From positions 73,655,412-73,719,411 of the forward strand of contig NC_080671.1 of the NCBI RefSeq assembly GCF_030247195.1: a stretch of 64,000 bases of DNA, in the 5' to 3' direction. Numbering within the stretch: the stretch's first letter is position 1; every line of letters begins with the position of its first letter. This document shows, one piece after another, positions 1 through 11,790 of this stretch. The notes under the pieces were generated by a model that saw only the letters and a list, made by a program, of their open reading frames with translations, did no database searches and was not told where the DNA came from. The position numbers and the translations under genes were made by a program. The stretch is from Topomyia yanbarensis (lineage: Eukaryota > Arthropoda > Insecta > Diptera > Culicidae).

Positions 1-228
1 AAATTAGACGTAGCTGAAAGCCTGGAAATTTTCAAACATTCGTCTCCTTTCTTATTAAATCGAGACCAAGGTAACGGATATTCATGGCTCTTCGAAATTT
101 TACCTACATGCAAAAAACGGTCAGCTTCATGCACCTAGGTACCCACCGACCACAGCCTACCCGCTTCCCTAGATAAAACGACTTTACAATCCCGTAATTT
201 CCTATAGACTGATACAAACACTGAAGAA
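1..228 (+). mobile_element. 3' end of an upstream Penelope-like element copy (pseudo-LTR)
   Basis: This stretch repeats the 3' end of the element that follows, at 1058-1284. By eye the two differ only by one extra C at 111, just after the ATG of the last codons. It encodes the last residues of the GIY-YIG protein (AESLEIFKHSSPF and on) and the 3' UTR. The extra base changes the C-terminus: the downstream copy stops after EILPT, while this one reads on for about ten residues. Penelope-like elements typically sit in partial tandem, so the upstream copy behaves as a pseudo-LTR. The copy continues past the left edge of the window. Confidence 0.85.
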
Positions 229-232
229 TGGA

Positions 233-302
233 TTTATGGATGTTGTTAATGGTGTTCAACATCCGATCCCGGATGTTGAACACCATTAACAACATCCATA
301 AA
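233..302. repeat. Perfect 33-bp inverted repeat at the Penelope tandem junction
   Basis: Arms 233-265 and 270-302 are exact reverse complements with a 4-nt spacer. The right arm is the first surviving coding sequence of the downstream Penelope copy and the left arm is the same sequence inverted. The palindrome therefore lies between the end of copy A (228) and the truncated start of copy B. It looks like an insertion by-product, such as foldback priming or inversion of the 5' end. Confidence 0.9.
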
Positions 303-1385
303 AATATCAATTTTACACATGAAGAAGAGAAAGATAACAATTTGCCCTTCTTGGATGTGCTTGTAAAAAGAGAGGGGGGTCCTTGACTTTCGAAATATAT
401 AGGAAACCTACAAATACTGAGAGAATTATACCAAATACTTCAAACCATTCACATCAGCATAAAATGGCCGCTTTTCACCACATGGTCCATAGAATGCTTA
501 CTCTACCATTAGGGGAAGAAGCAAAAACTAAAGAAACTGAATTCATCTTCAAAACAGGTAAGCTCAACGGGTATCCAGAGCAAACCATCCAATCAATAAT
601 TAATAAAAAATCTAGAATACTTCATAAGCAAAACCTCACAACCTTAACTCCAACAACTGAAAATTTGAAAAGGATAGCAGTAGATTTCAATCAGAATACA
701 GCTTATCCACTTAGGAAAAAATTAAAAAAGTTTGGTGTAGATCTAGTTTTCAGTAGTAAAAATTACCAGCTAAAATCAATACTTGGATCCACAAAGGATC
801 CGATAGAAACACTGAGCAAATCGGGGATATACAAAATATCATGTTCACATTGTGATAAAGTTTATATTGGACAAACCAGGAGAACATTAGAAATTCGATT
901 CAAAGAGCATATTGCGGAAATAGCAAAAGCTTCTAGAGAATCTGCTAAAGATTTACCATTCCACTTCAAATCCAAGGTAGCGGAACACGCTTTTTCAGAA
1001 AAACATAACTTAACTATAGAAGATATTAAAATTCAGCGTCAAGTCTCTAATCCTTGGAAATTAGACGTAGCTGAAAGCCTGGAAATTTTCAAACATTCGT
1101 CTCCTTTCTTATTAAATCGAGACCAAGGTAACGGATATTCATGGCTCTTCGAAATTTTACCTACATGAAAAAACGGTCAGCTTCATGCACCTAGGTACCC
1201 ACCGACCACAGCCTACCCGCTTCCCTAGATAAAACGACTTTACAATCCCGTAATTTCCTATAGACTGATACAAACACTGAAGAAGATTACAAGTAGTAAT
1301 CGAAATACCGGTATCTGTTAAATAGTGAAGTGCAAGTGCATCTAACTATCAAAACATAGTGGAATTAAATGGAAGAAAATCTTTG
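270..1385 (+). mobile_element. 5'-truncated Penelope-like retroelement (copy B)
   Basis: The body holds the C-terminal part of a Penelope polyprotein (RT tail plus GIY-YIG endonuclease), followed by a 3' UTR. The 5' end is truncated in the RT domain at 270-273, where the 33-bp palindrome begins. The 3' boundary is approximate. Sequence shared with copy A stops at 1284, but copy A is itself cut there, so the real end may lie anywhere to about 1385. The near identity of copies A and B suggests recent insertion. Confidence 0.8.
273..1168 (+). pseudogene. Penelope RT C-terminus and GIY-YIG endonuclease, one frameshift
   Basis: Two frames join to give the usual Penelope order. Frame one (from 273) reads LNTINNIHKN then LPFLDVLVKREGG. 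The second frame begins near 380 with LTFEIYRKPTNT, a hallmark of the Penelope RT C-terminus. The switch falls in a run of six G at 374-379, where one missing G explains the break. The GIY-YIG domain starts at 824 (GIYKIS) with YIGQT at 863 and the following Arg-rich helix (RRTLEIRFKEH). The two cysteines in SCSHC between GIY and YIG fit the CCHH-type linker of this family. The ORF stops at 1166-1168. Only the N-terminal RT is absent; apart from the G-run break the surviving part is open. Confidence 0.85.
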
Positions 1386-2831
1386 AAACATTATTGTGAA
1401 ATCGAAATTATTGAACTTATAAATTCAACCAGTCACAACATTTTAGTCGCAACAATATTTTAATACGGAATAAATTCCTCGCATGAAAATAAATTAAGCG
1501 CCAATTAAAATGATATTGCGTTAAAACGATTCGAAAACAAAAACTGTCGTCTCGGCTTTTCGTTCTCAGTAAATTGAAATATTTTTTGCCTAGAATGTGA
1601 TGCCAAGTATTTATACTAAGAGTACAGAATGCACAGACCTAATACAGAAATTCAAAAACTTGTCATTTAAATTTAAAATAGTGTTGCCAATATTAAGTAT
1701 TACATCTGAGTTTTGTTAAACGTGACAGTCACTTGCGATGGAGCGTTCACTTTTGGAGAGTTTTAGGTGTCAGTCTCCTTCTAAAACTTCTACTTTCTTA
1801 AATAATTCGATTAGTGGATTCGGTTCAATGCTTCAGCCAATCGGGGCAGGGGTCCTTTTAATCTATTTATATCTATTTCCAACAATAAAAATAATACAAC
1901 GAGTTTTAATGGTTGTCCAGCTGATCTCACGCAAGCTCTTAGGTATTGCACGTTGATACCTGTTTACGAGGCGGGGAAATATTTTTTCCTCGCCAACTGC
2001 GTATACTGGCTAGTTCATATTTATCTCGTTATTGAACTTTTCCGTGCCATCATCGTGTTTGCGGCCTTTATGTTAGCGAACATCTGATTTCTTCCTGGCT
2101 TGTTACCTTTAGCGAACATCTGATTTCTTCCTTGCTTGAGTGTGAATTTTCTCAATGATTGTGCGGGTTGTAGATTTTAAGATACTTGACGCAGCTTCTA
2201 CCGCTGTCAATATTACCTGAACAGGTGTCACAAGTTTGGTAAACCGTATTGTGTCGTTTTTTCACAGAACTGGACTGTCTTTTTATGCAATTGTGATGTC
2301 AGCGCCAAAAGAAATATTTGTCAGGAAACCAATTTTAGTGTTTCGTTACGTTAAAGCACGATTAATATTTCAACTATATATTCTGTACAATATGTGTACA
2401 ATCCAGGGTAGATAATAGTCAATTGCTTTAATTTTCACTTTTTTGCGAAAATTTTGTAAAGCGATTTCATTTCACTGTTTTTATACAATTCTGGCGTACG
2501 TATACAAACCAATAGTATCAAGTAAAGTGTGTCAGGTATTTTCCTACCGTTTCAACTGAATTACCTGTAAATGATCAGGAATTCATTCAAGTTTCCTGGG
2601 CTTTATGTAATGGTCTGGCCAGATTGTCGGTTTTGGATTTTTAAGGATTTTCCTTGGGTTATGTACGAGGGCCATTTAGTGCATTTTCATAATTTGTCAA
2701 AGTTTAGCTGAGAGTCTGGCATTATTATAAAATATATTCAATATATTATCGTTCATTTGAACACTATGAATTCATTTTGGTATCATGTAGTCCTTTTCAG
2801 GCAACGCGGAAGCGGTCATATGGACACACGG
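1386..2831. other. Unassigned AT-rich sequence
   Basis: No recognisable gene. A 72-codon ORF at 1738-1956 shows no family motif. The sequence tagcgaacatctgatttctt occurs twice, at about 2074 and 2109, as a short direct repeat about 35 bp apart. Confidence 0.4.
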
Positions 2832-3400
2832 GGCAACTTTACGACCCAATCTGGAGATTCCGGATTCCTTTTCATCGGACGAAATTTTAAGTGAATATTC
2901 CCGTCACGCAGCACATCAAAGTACACTAGCTCGATTTTATATAAACAATACTATAACATGTAAAGTCTTCCGGGAACACAGGAACACTTTATAATCGATT
3001 CCGGTTATTTCGAAATTTGGTTTTTCGGATGAAACATTTTTGTTAAACATTTCTGTCATGCGACATATAAAATAACATGAACCCTATAAATTATGGACAA
3101 TGCAAATTCAAAGTCACTTTATTAAATATTCCGGAATACGGAAGTTCGGACCAAACAATTCCAGTAATTATTCCTGTCATGCGGCACACTGAATTCTGTG
3201 ATCTGTGAAGAATGCAAGTATATTTGAAGGCATTTGGATACAGTGTCCCACTTAACGACCGGTCCCGATAATTTCGAATTCCCCTTTAGTATTTTTTTTT
3301 GTTACACGGCACATCAAAATACATCATGTGGGTTGTATATAAACTATTCAAGCACATTTGAAGTTTTCCGAGCATACGGTAATTCTGGAGTTGGTCGTAA
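2832..3400 (+). repeat. Degenerate tandem repeat, about four units of 120-150 bp
   Basis: A common core can be followed four times: cacgcagcacatcaaagtac (2906), catgcgacatataaaa (3057), catgcggcacactgaa (3178) and tacacggcacatcaaaatac (3302). Each core is followed by a TATATAAAC-like or ATGCAAG stretch, then an ATTTGAAG or AAAGTC box and a TTCCGG motif. Spacing is 151, 121 and 124 bp. The units are strongly diverged. Two overlapping ORFs on opposite strands (3234-3419 and 3286-3549) are products of this repeat and are not counted as genes. Confidence 0.65.
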
Positions 3401-6400
3401 TATGTGTGCCACCGTGTGATCTGTTGGTAGATCGCGTGTGTCGAGTGTACATCTGTTGATGGTTTCAGATATCGCAGGTATGGGTTACCCATTATGAATC
3501 CACTATGTCCCTCAGACGGTTTCAAATTTAATTTAGAGCATCTACACACAATTTATTAATGTCCATGTTATATTAATACCAGTCTTCAAGCTATACTTTG
3601 AAAAATCAATGAACCTGGCTTAAATTTGCCTCGGAAAGACCACATGTATTTTCGTATAAATTCGGAGAATTGAATTCCGAATCATTTATAGGTGGTTTGG
3701 TTGGAATAGGTTTAGAAATCTGATAAATGGAACCAATTGAGCACCGAATTGATGAGAAATAGAACAACAGCGGTCAAGGTTTTGGACAAGAGTTTCCACC
3801 AAGATTCGTTCGTACATTATTGTGGTATTAAAAATCCAAGCTGAAAAAGGGTAAGCTCGCTACTTTACATTCTAACTTGCAAAGAGGACTTCTTTATAAA
3901 ACAGAAATGGTTGAAAAATAAGTTTCTATCGACAAATTGCTGGAACTTTATCGTACTAAAAAGCTAATTTGAATACCATCCTAGTCTAATTATAATACCA
4001 CCCTAGTCATTTACATCACAAAATGGTGCATATCCAGCTCGATAACATTGCTTATGATGCAACTGCTTAAAATACACTGTTTTGCTTTGTTAAAAACGCG
4101 TTTCGTACTATATTGCGCCGGTACGTCACTTTGCTAAAAAAATGGCGTACTATCGCATTATGTTTTGTACTGCATTTCTCCCAAATGTGACATGTATCTG
4201 CAAGTAAGCGGTATCCGATCTTGTAGCCGTACATTGAATTTCTCACCGTCCATATATAAGAAGCTCTTAATTTTAGCATTGTTACACACACAACCATGTG
4301 TTTTAAATTATTCAAAATGAATGGTTTCGCCTGGGCCGATTTGTTGAACGCTATGAGCGCTGAATATCTGACACGATCGAACTCGATAAAGGTGAATATC
4401 GTTAGACTTTATTTTCACATTCAGAAAATGTTCCTCATCACGAATAATCGGTCTGATGTGAGTCATCAATAATCACTTTGGCCGGAGCACCACTTCTTGC
4501 GTCTGCGACTCACTCATTTCGACAGATTACTAGGACAAGAAATATTACAACAGTTTCCTTCAGATAAGGAACACAAAATAACAGTAACTATATTTATCAT
4601 TCTCTTCGCACTGGCTTGGACAGAATCATAAATCACACTGAATTTCGTTACCATTGTTTTTGGTTGTTGGAAACAGCAATTTTCTTTAACTTTTTCACAA
4701 TAATTTGTTCACACCAAACGAGCTACAAAATTTTTAAAAGTCACGGATAATCACGTTCTTTGAATTTATTTTTAAATCATTTCGAGGGGCACTAGCCCCC
4801 CCCCCCCCCCCCCGCTCCTATAGCTACGTACCTGATGCTGGAATGGCATGAGGTTATTTCGGTACGTTTTGTTTCTAAGGACATGAATCCAGTGAGTTGC
4901 CCTGAACTTCGTCGAAATCTATTGAGCCTAGATGAAGCGAGAACTCAGAAAGACCAAGAATTATGTAAAGAATGCAACTAACATGCTTGTGTTGTGGATA
5001 AAATTAAGGAAAAGATACCGAATACAATTCTACTTGAGAATTTTATCAGGCAACGTCCAATTATTGATTGAACTTATTTAAACTGAGGTTGTTACATGCA
5101 CAAAACTTGCCTACAGATGTGATTTTTTCAGTAATAATCAGAGATATGGTATTTTATAAACCGTTGTACAACAATTTCGTATTCGTATTTACAAAATAAC
5201 CAAACCATATACACAATAGTGTGGAAAAATCGCCACTTATGGCTGGACTCCCAATAAATTGACTGAAAAATGTAATGTAAATTGAAATCAAATTATTAAA
5301 ATATATGTATATGAATGTTCCTTCGTTTACATATTTAATATGTAAAAGAGAGAACCTTCAACAACATTATTGGATGTCAAACAGCGGCAAGAAGTAACCA
5401 AGTTAGTGACTGTACCACATCCAAAAAGTTCTGCGCTGACGAATGGTGAAACATCGTAAAAGGTTACAAAGGACAAGTTTTCAGTATCAAAGGTCGTCCC
5501 AAACTACATGTTCTCTATTATGATCATGTACCAGCTGATCGACCGCGAATATTACGATTACAACAAATCGTCAGTCTGACGATGACGATTCTAACCTAAT
5601 TGCAAAAATACAAAGTTCCATTCTGTTCCCAGCTAATTCCAGCCATAGAAGTTAATAAGACTAATACGGTTATTGCGGAGCTTCTCGAGTAAGCGATCAA
5701 CCCATGAAGCCAAGGCAAAGATATTTCGATTGCACAACATTGTTGCTCCGTGACGGTGCAAACCTTTGACTGCATCATCTCGGCATAAGCTGTCTGGCTG
5801 TATGTTGCGCCTGTGGCGCATGTCTATAAATAAATCAGCGAGCAGTCGGCTAGGTCTAAATGCACCAAGCAGCTACATTTATGCAGCCCAGCGTCTGTAA
5901 TGAGCAAAGAAAAATAAACCGAGAAAGATGGACCTTTGTTGGTACATTGCAATACAATGATTTGTTACCTAGGCCGCCGTGAGTTACAAGCGCTACGGAT
6001 ATTGGTTATTACATTTCGGCAATTACTCTTACGGTAAATATCGAAGTAAGCAAGCTAGAAAATGGACTCTTTCCGGTTATGGCACGTTACCACTTTCGTC
6101 TACGAAAGAGGTTCAAAATTCTGCCAACGGCGAACCCGAATGCAGCAGCGACCAGCAGGGTTTGCATCCAATATTCAACGAACGAAACAGTTGCCAAAAA
6201 AACTGACCTATTTAAGCTGATTTCGTTTTCACCCGAAGCATGAGGCAAACTAAAAGACAAAAGCACAGCATCGCGAAACAGAAAAAAAATCTCATCCTAT
6301 AGACGTGTGGCACAAGCAACGAGCCAGCATCAACCCAGAGCTACAGAATACCGTAAAGCCGCCTGGTGGAATGAAGCCGCACATAAATATTAATTTATGA

Positions 6401-6770
6401 TCTAACAGCAGTTCTTTTTGATTGTATTGGCGCAATGGATGTCTTCGGACGCTGCTGATGGGATGTGTAGGTTTCGGTATCAGCAGCAGCCAAAATAATG
6501 GCATCCCATGGCAGTGCTGTTTTTTCTCGGCGGTTGCTTGTGTTAGATGGCAATACAAACGCCCATCGAGTTCAATGAAATGAGTAGAATAGTGAGGTTA
6601 GCAGTTCATTGAAAGATTTTTTCATTGGTTTTTTACAGTAGTTAAACAACGCTAATCTTTTTATATTGTTAGATTAGGCGGTAAAGGTGGTGAACAATGC
6701 GTGGATAATGGTTTAATACATAAATGGGTTTTTACATAAACAGGTTTAGTGCTAGGGTAATTTACTGAGC
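3401..6770. other. Unassigned sequence with an 18-nt C run
   Basis: No gene recognised. Positions 4796-4813 are an uninterrupted run of 18 C. ORFs at 4067-4315, 5596-5821, 5979-6206 and 6292-6558 have no family motif. The stretch 5400-5580 has a protein-like look (KGQVFSIKGRPKLHVLYYDH), possibly the tail of a retroelement polyprotein, but this is too weak to name. Confidence 0.4.
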
Positions 6771-9450
6771 CCCTTGTGCCATTTAGCACCACTTCCTTGC
6801 TGAGCTCCCGACTTGAACATGAAGTACTTGGTCTAGTCCCCGACGATGAACCTAGCCTACTCCCCGGTAAGAGAAGTTCTCTCGGAAACGAGCCAACCAA
6901 CCAGGAGACGATATCAGTTTGGCGATTCAGGTTCGCAGGTGCCCTGATGACCCGCGAGTAGGGGTGTCTCGTCGCGGTCTACTCAGTCTAGTCCCCAGCG
7001 GTGAATCTAGCTTGCGCTGATGTAGAGTTCCCAAATGAAAGAGGTTTTCCCGATACCGATTCTTCTCTGGTTTTCGCTTTATTTCTATCGGGCCAACCGG
7101 TATGGTGCCGTGTTCGGTCCGGCGATTCCGGATGGAGCGTGGCATCCGGTTCGCTGGCATCCCGAGGACCTATACTTGGTGCTCTGTCGCAGTCTGCTCG
7201 ACTAGTCCTCGCCGGTGGCTCTAGCCTACTCCTGTGGACAGCTTCCTGGCGGTGATTGCTCTCCTGAAACCGTTGCTCGCTGTTTATTACACCATTTTCG
7301 CTGTAAGGCAGTCATGACATGACTCACCACTCTGTTGACCGTGTCGCTTGTCATTCTGTAGGCGACATTATCCGGGTGGATTTTCGGTCCTATCGTGTCA
7401 AGTCGCTTCGAACCTAGGACATTCGAAAACCACATACTCCGGAGTCTCCTCGACGTTTTCACACTCCGAGCACAATGGTGACGTTGCGTGCCCGAACCGA
7501 TAAAGATACCCAGAAGCAGCCGTGGCCCGACAGGAGCGGTGTCAGGTGTAAGTTCACCTATACGTGCGTTGCGTTCGTTGCCTTCACCAGCTTTTCTCAA
7601 GCGTAGTTAACGTGGTTGTTGAAGCTAAACCGATCGTTGATTATCACTCCCAATTGCTTCAGTGCACGCTTCAATGTAATCACGTGTCCTCCGACGGTGA
7701 TTTGCATTCGCTGAACCGCTTTGCAGTTGCTGACCAACAGCACCAGAGTCTTGTGGTGAGCTATCTGCAACTTGAACTCGTTCATCCAGTTCTCGATCGC
7801 GACTATTGTCTCTGTCACCGGCACCTTTATTTCATCTAGTGTCTCACTCGTCACCGTTGGTAACACATCTTCCGCGAAATTCACGATTTCCTGGGCAGCC
7901 GCAGTGTCAAGACCCCATCGTACATCCCTCTCCAAAGAGTTGGACCGAGAATGGACTCTCATTAACTTCGGCTTTGTTTGTTTGTGTCTTACAACAGCAC
8001 TCTACTCTGGAAATACTCTTCAGGTCATTCGAAGCAGCGCTACGGCAATGGCTTCCCAGCTGGCGTTCTTGAACGGATTCTTCACATCTATCATAACTAC
8101 AGCGCAGTATCGATCTCCTCTTCGCTTCTGCTTAGATGCCTTCTCAGCACTCCCGAGCATTGTCCAAATTACCTCCAATGTCGATACTCCTTTGCGGAAT
8201 TTAAACTGCATTTAGGATAGTCCGCTCACCCTTCGTGCATTTTGTCAAGCTGGTAAGAAAAATTCTTTTCAGTAGTTTTCCGAGCAGACATATACGAGGC
8301 TGGATCTCCCGGTGTCTTCCCTGGCTTTGCCAGCAACACCAGCTTCGGTACCTTCCACATCTCGGGGAAATTGCCATCATCTAAACACTTCTGCATCACC
8401 ATCCTGAACATGCCCGGATATGCCAGGATCGCAGTTTTCAGCGCCACGTTTAGCATTCCATCCGGACGGGGGCTTTCTTTCATTTTAGTCGCATCGACGC
8501 TTCTTTGAGCTCGTCGTTAGTCACTTACCACTCGTCTATGTTTGCTCCGTCTTCTTCACATACGGTGTCGGTGACCAGGTAGCTGGAACGTTCTTCGGGA
8601 AGTGACCCTCAACGATTATCGAGATGGCACATTTCAAATGGCGTCAACGGGCCCTCATCGTCGCCATTACGATTCGCTATGCGTCTACCAAGGATTAGCA
8701 TCTACTTCTCAGCACAGCTCCTTATGACAAACTGGCTTGCTAAGCTTGACCTCCCGTTCTAATGCAGCACTAGCTTACCGAAACGCCGCCTTGCGTTCCT
8801 CTCTCAATCTTCGATTTTGCTTTCTGAACCTTCTGGCTCTGAGACAAGCAGCGTGGAGCGTACTGAGCGACTTATTTAACCAGCAAGCTGGACGCCACCT
8901 ACTGCGTGGCTCCAGTTTTCGTGGTATTGTAACGTCACAAGCCGTCACAATTCTTGTTAGATGAGCCGCATCAACGTTCTCGGACCCGCTGCCCGGCCGA
9001 AGTGTCTCAACAAAGAGATCTTTGTTGAACGCTGTCGTCTTCCTCTTTAGCTTGCCGGTCGTCCTTCTCCGTGCAGTAGCAGGGCTCTGTTGGTCGATGC
9101 GGTAGCGAATCGCATGGTGGTCGCTATGGGAATACTTCTCGCACACTCTTCAGTCCATGTTCGTTGTTAGTGAAGGACTACAAATTGTGGCGGAATTTCT
9201 CTCGGTTCCGATATCCGTTTCGTCAACCAATTAGCTCACAAGTTTGTCACGATTCCAGGAACCATTTAGGTCCCTGCTTCGCCGCGATATATTCCATGTA
9301 GTCCTCGGCGGTAGACCTAGCTTCCACAACGAGCCGACCGGTAGGTCCCGAGGTCTGTCGTCAATCTTTACTACAAGGAAATATTTTCACAAGATACCTA
9401 ACTTTTGCACATGAAACCTAGAGAATTCCATTTAAAATATTAGGCACATT
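6771..9450 (-). mobile_element. Decayed R1-clade LINE, copy 1
   Basis: The minus strand carries the parts of an R1-type ORF2 in order, each in a broken frame. The end of the endonuclease and linker lies at 9170-8775 (SHSDHHAIRYRI, then DVTIPRKLEPRSRW). RT fingers lie at 8483-8226 (GMLNVALKTAILAYPGMFRM) and RT middle at 8211-8020 (RRGDRYCAVVMIDVKN). RT palm and thumb lie at 7962-7597 (NFAEDVLPTVTSETL, ITVGGHVITLKRALKQLGV). A C-terminal tail lies at 7600-7226. The catalytic FADD box reads FAED. Most of the endonuclease is deleted. The 5' part (9360-9450) matches the start of copy 2 at 43110-43210 in inverse orientation. The 3' UTR (6800-7250) holds three degenerate repeats of a GTCTAGTCCCC-like box. 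Confidence 0.8.
6805..7255 (-). repeat. Degenerate repeats in the R1-like 3' UTR
   Basis: Three related blocks on the + strand share a TAGTCC core followed by CG(A/C)(C/T)G(A/G)T and a CTAGC box: ggtctagtccccgacgatga (6830), agtctagtccccagcggtga (6986) and gactagtcctcgccggtggc (7200). Spacing is about 156 and 214 bp. The same boxes recur, inverted, at 43220-43400 and 44840-45190 in copy 2, so they belong to the element's UTR. Confidence 0.6.
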
Positions 9451-11459
9451 TTTGTTGAACATGTTCAATGTTTTCAAATTGCATTAAAATATTTCACTAC
9501 TACGCCACTGTTGGAAACACAAACTTTTTCAAGTTGCAACAAATAAAAATTGCACTGCAATTTTACTGATCTTCTTCCAACTGTAATTCCAAATGTTTTA
9601 GAGCCCTACACTTACTGGCTACTGTCTAGGAAGCAACAGAATAAACCAAAAACTGGAGCAGTTCAGAATAATCCGGAAATCGGTTACACCTGCCGACTGG
9701 TTTGATCCTACTTCACATTTCCCTATGTATGTAAATTGTTTTATGTTCGCGCGCACAGCGCACATACGCACACTTATCGAAACAACTTTGCTTTCCAATT
9801 CATTCATTCTTTCGCTTCCGGCGCATCTTTAACGGCGGCAGCCACGAGTAGCCAAGCAAGCATAGCTCGGAGTGTCTCTAGCTAAAGAAGAGTCGACCTA
9901 GTGTGTCTTTCTTTTCCGCGCCCAACTTAGCAGCGCTTTGAACCTTAAGATACCGTCCATCATCTCTTGATCTCGCCTGGTTCATTTCAGAGGCTGAAGT
10001 GCTACGACCACGACGTTTTAGCCTGGCCACCGAGTAGAGCAAAGAGGCGCCTTCTCGTGGGCCGTAAACACAATGTGAGGTTGATCACAAATATATGTAT
10101 ATGATACCTATTTTGAACGATAAACTTCGTTATTTTGGTGAACCCTCCCAGTAGCATATGTGTATACGCTATGCTTTAGACCTACGAACAGCGGCGGCTA
10201 ACGGGCGGCGGCCTGAGCAAACAAGAAACCTGGCACTAATTTCCAGAAGAGTATTACCATAATGAAGCACTTTTCAGTATTTCGATTTTTCCATTCAAAT
10301 AGCCGTGATTTATGGGCATGTTCGGGGGCGAGTATCGACAATTCGTAGGAGAGAAACGAAATAATTATGCAACATTTGTCTCTCATGACTTTTACGATTA
10401 ATTAAGATTAAATGAAGAGATAGGATTAAATATATATTTTTTCGCCTCTTCCTCTGGATGATTTAGTTCTTTTTGGTTGCCTACTCCGCTGGGGGCTCGA
10501 GTTGTACTTTTTGTGCAGGTTTTTGTGACTAGAAGCTAGTGCTCAGTTAGTTTGAACTTTGGCGAGCACGCTGGGTGCCTTTTTGTACCTCACATCACAC
10601 ATTAGCATCTTAGCATTGGTGGAACCATCCGTGCAAGTGGTGGCAATTGCCTTCTGCCGCGCAGTGGGAAAATCTGTTGTGAATGTAATTGATTGATCGC
10701 TGGCTAGAGAGGATTTGGCTAATTTCCAGGCGTGGAGAGTTTCATAACGAAAATCTACGGTTGAAAGTGGTTTTACCGCACTACACGGGATAGATAGCCC
10801 AATGCTTTCCGCTCATCGACCGTTGCAGGCTACGGATGCTTGGCAAGTACGATCAAAAGAGAAGGGGAACGTACCGCCGGAACGCTGGACTGGGAACATC
10901 ATTTTCACACTCCGGACATACATACACACATAGATATGCGCAGCACATCGGAAGGCGAATCTGTTGATGGAGTTAAAGATACTGATACCGAAACAAAGAA
11001 ACACCACGTGTGGTTGCGGGAGATCGTTAACCCTTAAGGCACGAAGCGATATTCGAACATTGTTTATTTGTGGGTATCAGCTCGCAAATGTTTAAAGTTT
11101 CTAATCTCGATTTCGTAAATTTATCAACCTCACGAATGAAACAGTTAAATTATGTATTTTATTTATAGCACTACTAGTTTACACAGGGTGTGTTTTAAGA
11201 GCGTCACGTTTTTTCCGTGTAAACAGGTGTGCGGTATTGTTTTAATTTTTCGGTGTTTTATATGTGTGATTAACTCATCAAATTATCGTTGAAGTCGAAA
11301 ATGTTTGTTCACTGTGCGAATCACCTGCATAGCTTTGTGTTGATTATCTCGTGATATTGTTTATATCACTATGATGTCACCCACAAAATTTTACACGCAA
11401 CGCACTCAGGTCGTCATCTGCAGGCGAGTAGCGGAAAGTATTTCCCATACGTCAATAAG
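9451..11459. other. Unassigned sequence
   Basis: No gene recognised. ORFs at 9619-9807, 10198-10386 and 10813-11037 overlap on both strands and lack motifs. The 10440-10800 stretch is more GC-rich than its surroundings and could be a LINE 5' UTR preceding the ORF1 relic at 11460, but this is inference. Confidence 0.35.
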
Positions 11460-11790
11460 GCGGATTGAAAGTAGCAAAAAATTCTGCCAGTAAGACATGT
11501 GACCATCCTGCGGATGGGATCGAAAAAATTACATGTGGTGGCAATTGTGGACCGGTTTTGCATTGCATTTGTATTCCTGGTACGCAGCGATCCGCTCTGG
11601 ACTTGTCTGGCTGTGCGACAATTGTGTTTTCAGTTTCAACAAGTGGGTGGAGCAAACCGATTCCACTGCCTCCATTGTGCACATCAAAAAAATATGCGAG
11701 GCTGTAGATAATCGGAACACAGTGTCTAATTTCTCAAACCGTATTGACACACATTTTTCGGTTAATTCTGGTCCTGTTGCTCTAAGGGAA
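11460..11790 (+). pseudogene. Relic of a LINE ORF1 with a PHD-like zinc finger
   Basis: Two frames together give a Cys/His cluster: TCDHPADGIEKITCGGNCG and LHCICI in the first frame, then GLVWLCDNCVFSFNKWVEQ in the second. The pattern C..C, C...C, H.C, C..C, with a Trp two residues before the last pair, resembles the PHD-type finger at the N-terminus of ORF1 in CR1/Jockey-like mosquito LINEs. Compare the ORF1 at 41729, which starts with a similar C..C...H..C cluster. One frameshift separates the halves near 11590. No ORF2 follows, so this is a fragment. Confidence 0.5.

Noticed and set aside
104..340. 78-codon minus-strand ORF at the Penelope junction
   Set aside because: It runs antisense through the palindrome and the Penelope coding sequence, so it is a shadow.
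4796..4813. C18 run as a structural or replication feature
   Set aside because: Single-base runs also occur at 43057 and 60215; simple microsatellites are the simplest explanation.
5400..5580. Possible Gypsy-type polyprotein tail
   Set aside because: Only a short unbroken frame with no diagnostic residues.
7001..7255. 84-codon + ORF
   Set aside because: It lies within the GC-rich repeats of the R1 3' UTR on the opposite strand.
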